Assembly: GCA_919902745.1 (NCBI GenBank)
Contig: CAKKRN010000047.1
Span: forward strand, 1-15,103
Source of the DNA: Syntrophaceae bacterium
GTDB lineage: Bacteria > Desulfobacterota > Syntrophia > Syntrophales > UBA5619
DNA: 15,103 bases
Direction of reading: 5' to 3'
Part shown: one piece after another, positions 14,061 through 15,103 of the stretch
Position numbering within the stretch: position 1 is the stretch's first letter
Layout: each line of letters opens with the position of its first letter
Notes under the pieces: generated by a model
The model's database searches: none
What the model was told of the DNA's origin: nothing
Seen by the model: only the letters and a program-made list of their open reading frames with translations
Translations under genes and position numbers: made by a program

Positions 14061-15103
14061 ATGAAAAGGAGAATCCTTCATATCGACATGGACGCCTTCT
14101 TCGCCGCTGTTGAGCAAAAAAGGAGACCGGAGCTCGCAGGAAAACCCGTTGTCATCGGCGGTCAGGGAGATCCATCCAAAAGGGGCGTTGTCTCGACTGC
14201 CAATTACGAAGCCAGAAAATATGGCGTTCACTCCGCCATGCCCATGAAGACCGCATATAAGCTGTGTCCTCATGCGGTATTCCTTCCGGTAGATTACGAG
14301 GCTTATTCATCTGCTTCCGTAAAATTCAAAGAGGTTCTCCGGACCGTCAGCCCGATTATGGAAGATGTCGGCATTGACGAGGCGTATCTGGACGTTACGG
14401 ATATACCGGTCACCAACGAAGAGATCACAGGGCGGATCAAGGCCGGGATCAAAGAGAAGACAGGCCTCACCTGTTCCATTGGCATTGCGTCCAACAAACT
14501 TCTTGCCAAGATTGCCTCGGACATGCGGAAGCCGGATGGGGTCACCGTTCTGATGGAGGCCGATGTTGAAACGAAGCTCTGGCCGCTGCCCGTCAGAAAA
14601 TTATACGGCATCGGTCCGAAAACGGAAGAGCACCTGAAGGGCATCAACATAGAAACCATCGGACAGTTGGCCGCATTGCCTCTGGAAAAGCTGTTGGAGT
14701 ATTTCGGCAATTCTTACGGTCAATACCTTTATGAAGCGGCCAGAGGCATTGATGAAAGCCCTCTGGTCACTCGATGGGAACCGAAATCGTTCAGTCGCGA
14801 AACCACTTTTCAGGAAGATGTGAGGGACTGGCAAGTGATCGCCAGAACACTCGCTGATCTTTCCAAAGATGTCGTTCAAGATATGCAGGGACATCAGTAT
14901 AAGGCAAGAACGATCACCATAAAGATCCGATTCAGCGATTTCGAGACATTCACGAGGGCGATGACGATCTCTGATTATACCGATTCGGAAGAAGAGATCA
15001 GAAAAGCGGCGTTCGCCTGCCTGAAAAGAATTGAGCTCAAAAAGAAGATCCGGCTGGTGGGTGTGAGGGCCAGTAATTTCCAGGGCAAGAATAAGGATGA
15101 CCG
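14061..15103 (+). CDS. dinB: DNA polymerase IV (Y-family), 3' end beyond the window
   Basis: An open frame from ATG 14061 to the edge (347 codons, no stop) encodes DinB, an error-prone translesion polymerase. Seen in order: palm motif HID9MD11AFF14AAVE with the steric-gate F14; STANYEARKYGVHSAMP (45-61); catalytic D106-E107 in GIDEAYLD; the CSIGIASNKLLAKIAS fingers/palm block; the thumb helix-hairpin-helix LYGIGPKTEEHL; and the start of the little-finger domain (about 250 onward). Only the last few dozen residues are likely missing. The start is 15 bp after the transporter stop with a poor ribosome site, so it is probably co-transcribed with it. No beta-clamp motif is visible yet. Confidence 0.94.
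   Translation, partial: MKRRILHIDMDAFFAAVEQKRRPELAGKPVVIGGQGDPSKRGVVSTANYEARKYGVHSAMPMKTAYKLCPHAVFLPVDYEAYSSASVKFKEVLRTVSPIMEDVGIDEAYLDVTDIPVTNEEITGRIKAGIKEKTGLTCSIGIASNKLLAKIASDMRKPDGVTVLMEADVETKLWPLPVRKLYGIGPKTEEHLKGINIETIGQLAALPLEKLLEYFGNSYGQYLYEAARGIDESPLVTRWEPKSFSRETTFQEDVRDWQVIARTLADLSKDVVQDMQGHQYKARTITIKIRFSDFETFTRAMTISDYTDSEEEIRKAAFACLKRIELKKKIRLVGVRASNFQGKNKDD

Overview
The window looks like a chromosomal segment of an anaerobic, moderately GC-rich Gram-negative bacterium, most likely a deltaproteobacterium (Desulfobacterota, for example the Syntrophales). This is inferred from the gene mix: an AtoE short-chain fatty acid permease, a TRAP transporter, a LarA-type nickel racemase, a Ros/MucR regulator, HicBA and vapC-type modules, and REP-like GGGGACAG palindromes. 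No rRNA, tRNA or CRISPR array was seen, and taxonomy cannot be fixed from sequence reading alone.

Layout. (1) 61-1650, minus strand: a redox operon of a CcdA/DsbD-type membrane electron carrier, a TlpA-like thioredoxin with an extra C-terminal CxxC, and a small coiled-coil protein with three exact 36-residue repeats. (2) 1651-3800: a palindrome-rich spacer, then atoE (minus) with a strong two-way hairpin beyond its stop and a leader that can form four consecutive stem-loops. (3) 3838-4900, plus strand: a J-domain protein with an N-terminal Cys4 zinc-finger-like motif, then a 58-codon remnant of a second LarA paralogue. (4) 4913-10487, minus strand: a tight cluster panB - larA - TRAP binding protein - small TRAP subunit - large TRAP subunit - PaaI-like thioesterase. 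A likely role is uptake and stereochemical conversion of a 2-hydroxy acid, with a possible link to pantoate/CoA synthesis. A nested palindrome lies between the binding-protein and membrane-subunit genes.

(5) 10767-12844: a patchwork of addiction modules and gene relics. It holds an intact hicBA pair, a frameshifted C-terminal piece of a cyclopropane-fatty-acyl-phospholipid synthase (Cfa) gene, a broken PIN-domain toxin gene that ends exactly against the Cfa piece, its apparently intact ribbon-helix-helix antitoxin, a Ros/MucR zinc-finger regulator, and a second Cfa piece. The two Cfa pieces share a direct repeat of about 112 bp at about 90 percent identity. (6) 12923-15103, plus strand: a good sigma70 promoter drives a DMT/EamA transporter with a 62-residue histidine-rich tail, followed 15 bp later by dinB (DNA polymerase IV), which is open to the window edge.

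The most useful non-obvious observations are the two paired Cfa relics and the toxin broken against one of them, the hidden second larA remnant, the panB-larA-TRAP linkage, and the His-tailed transporter.
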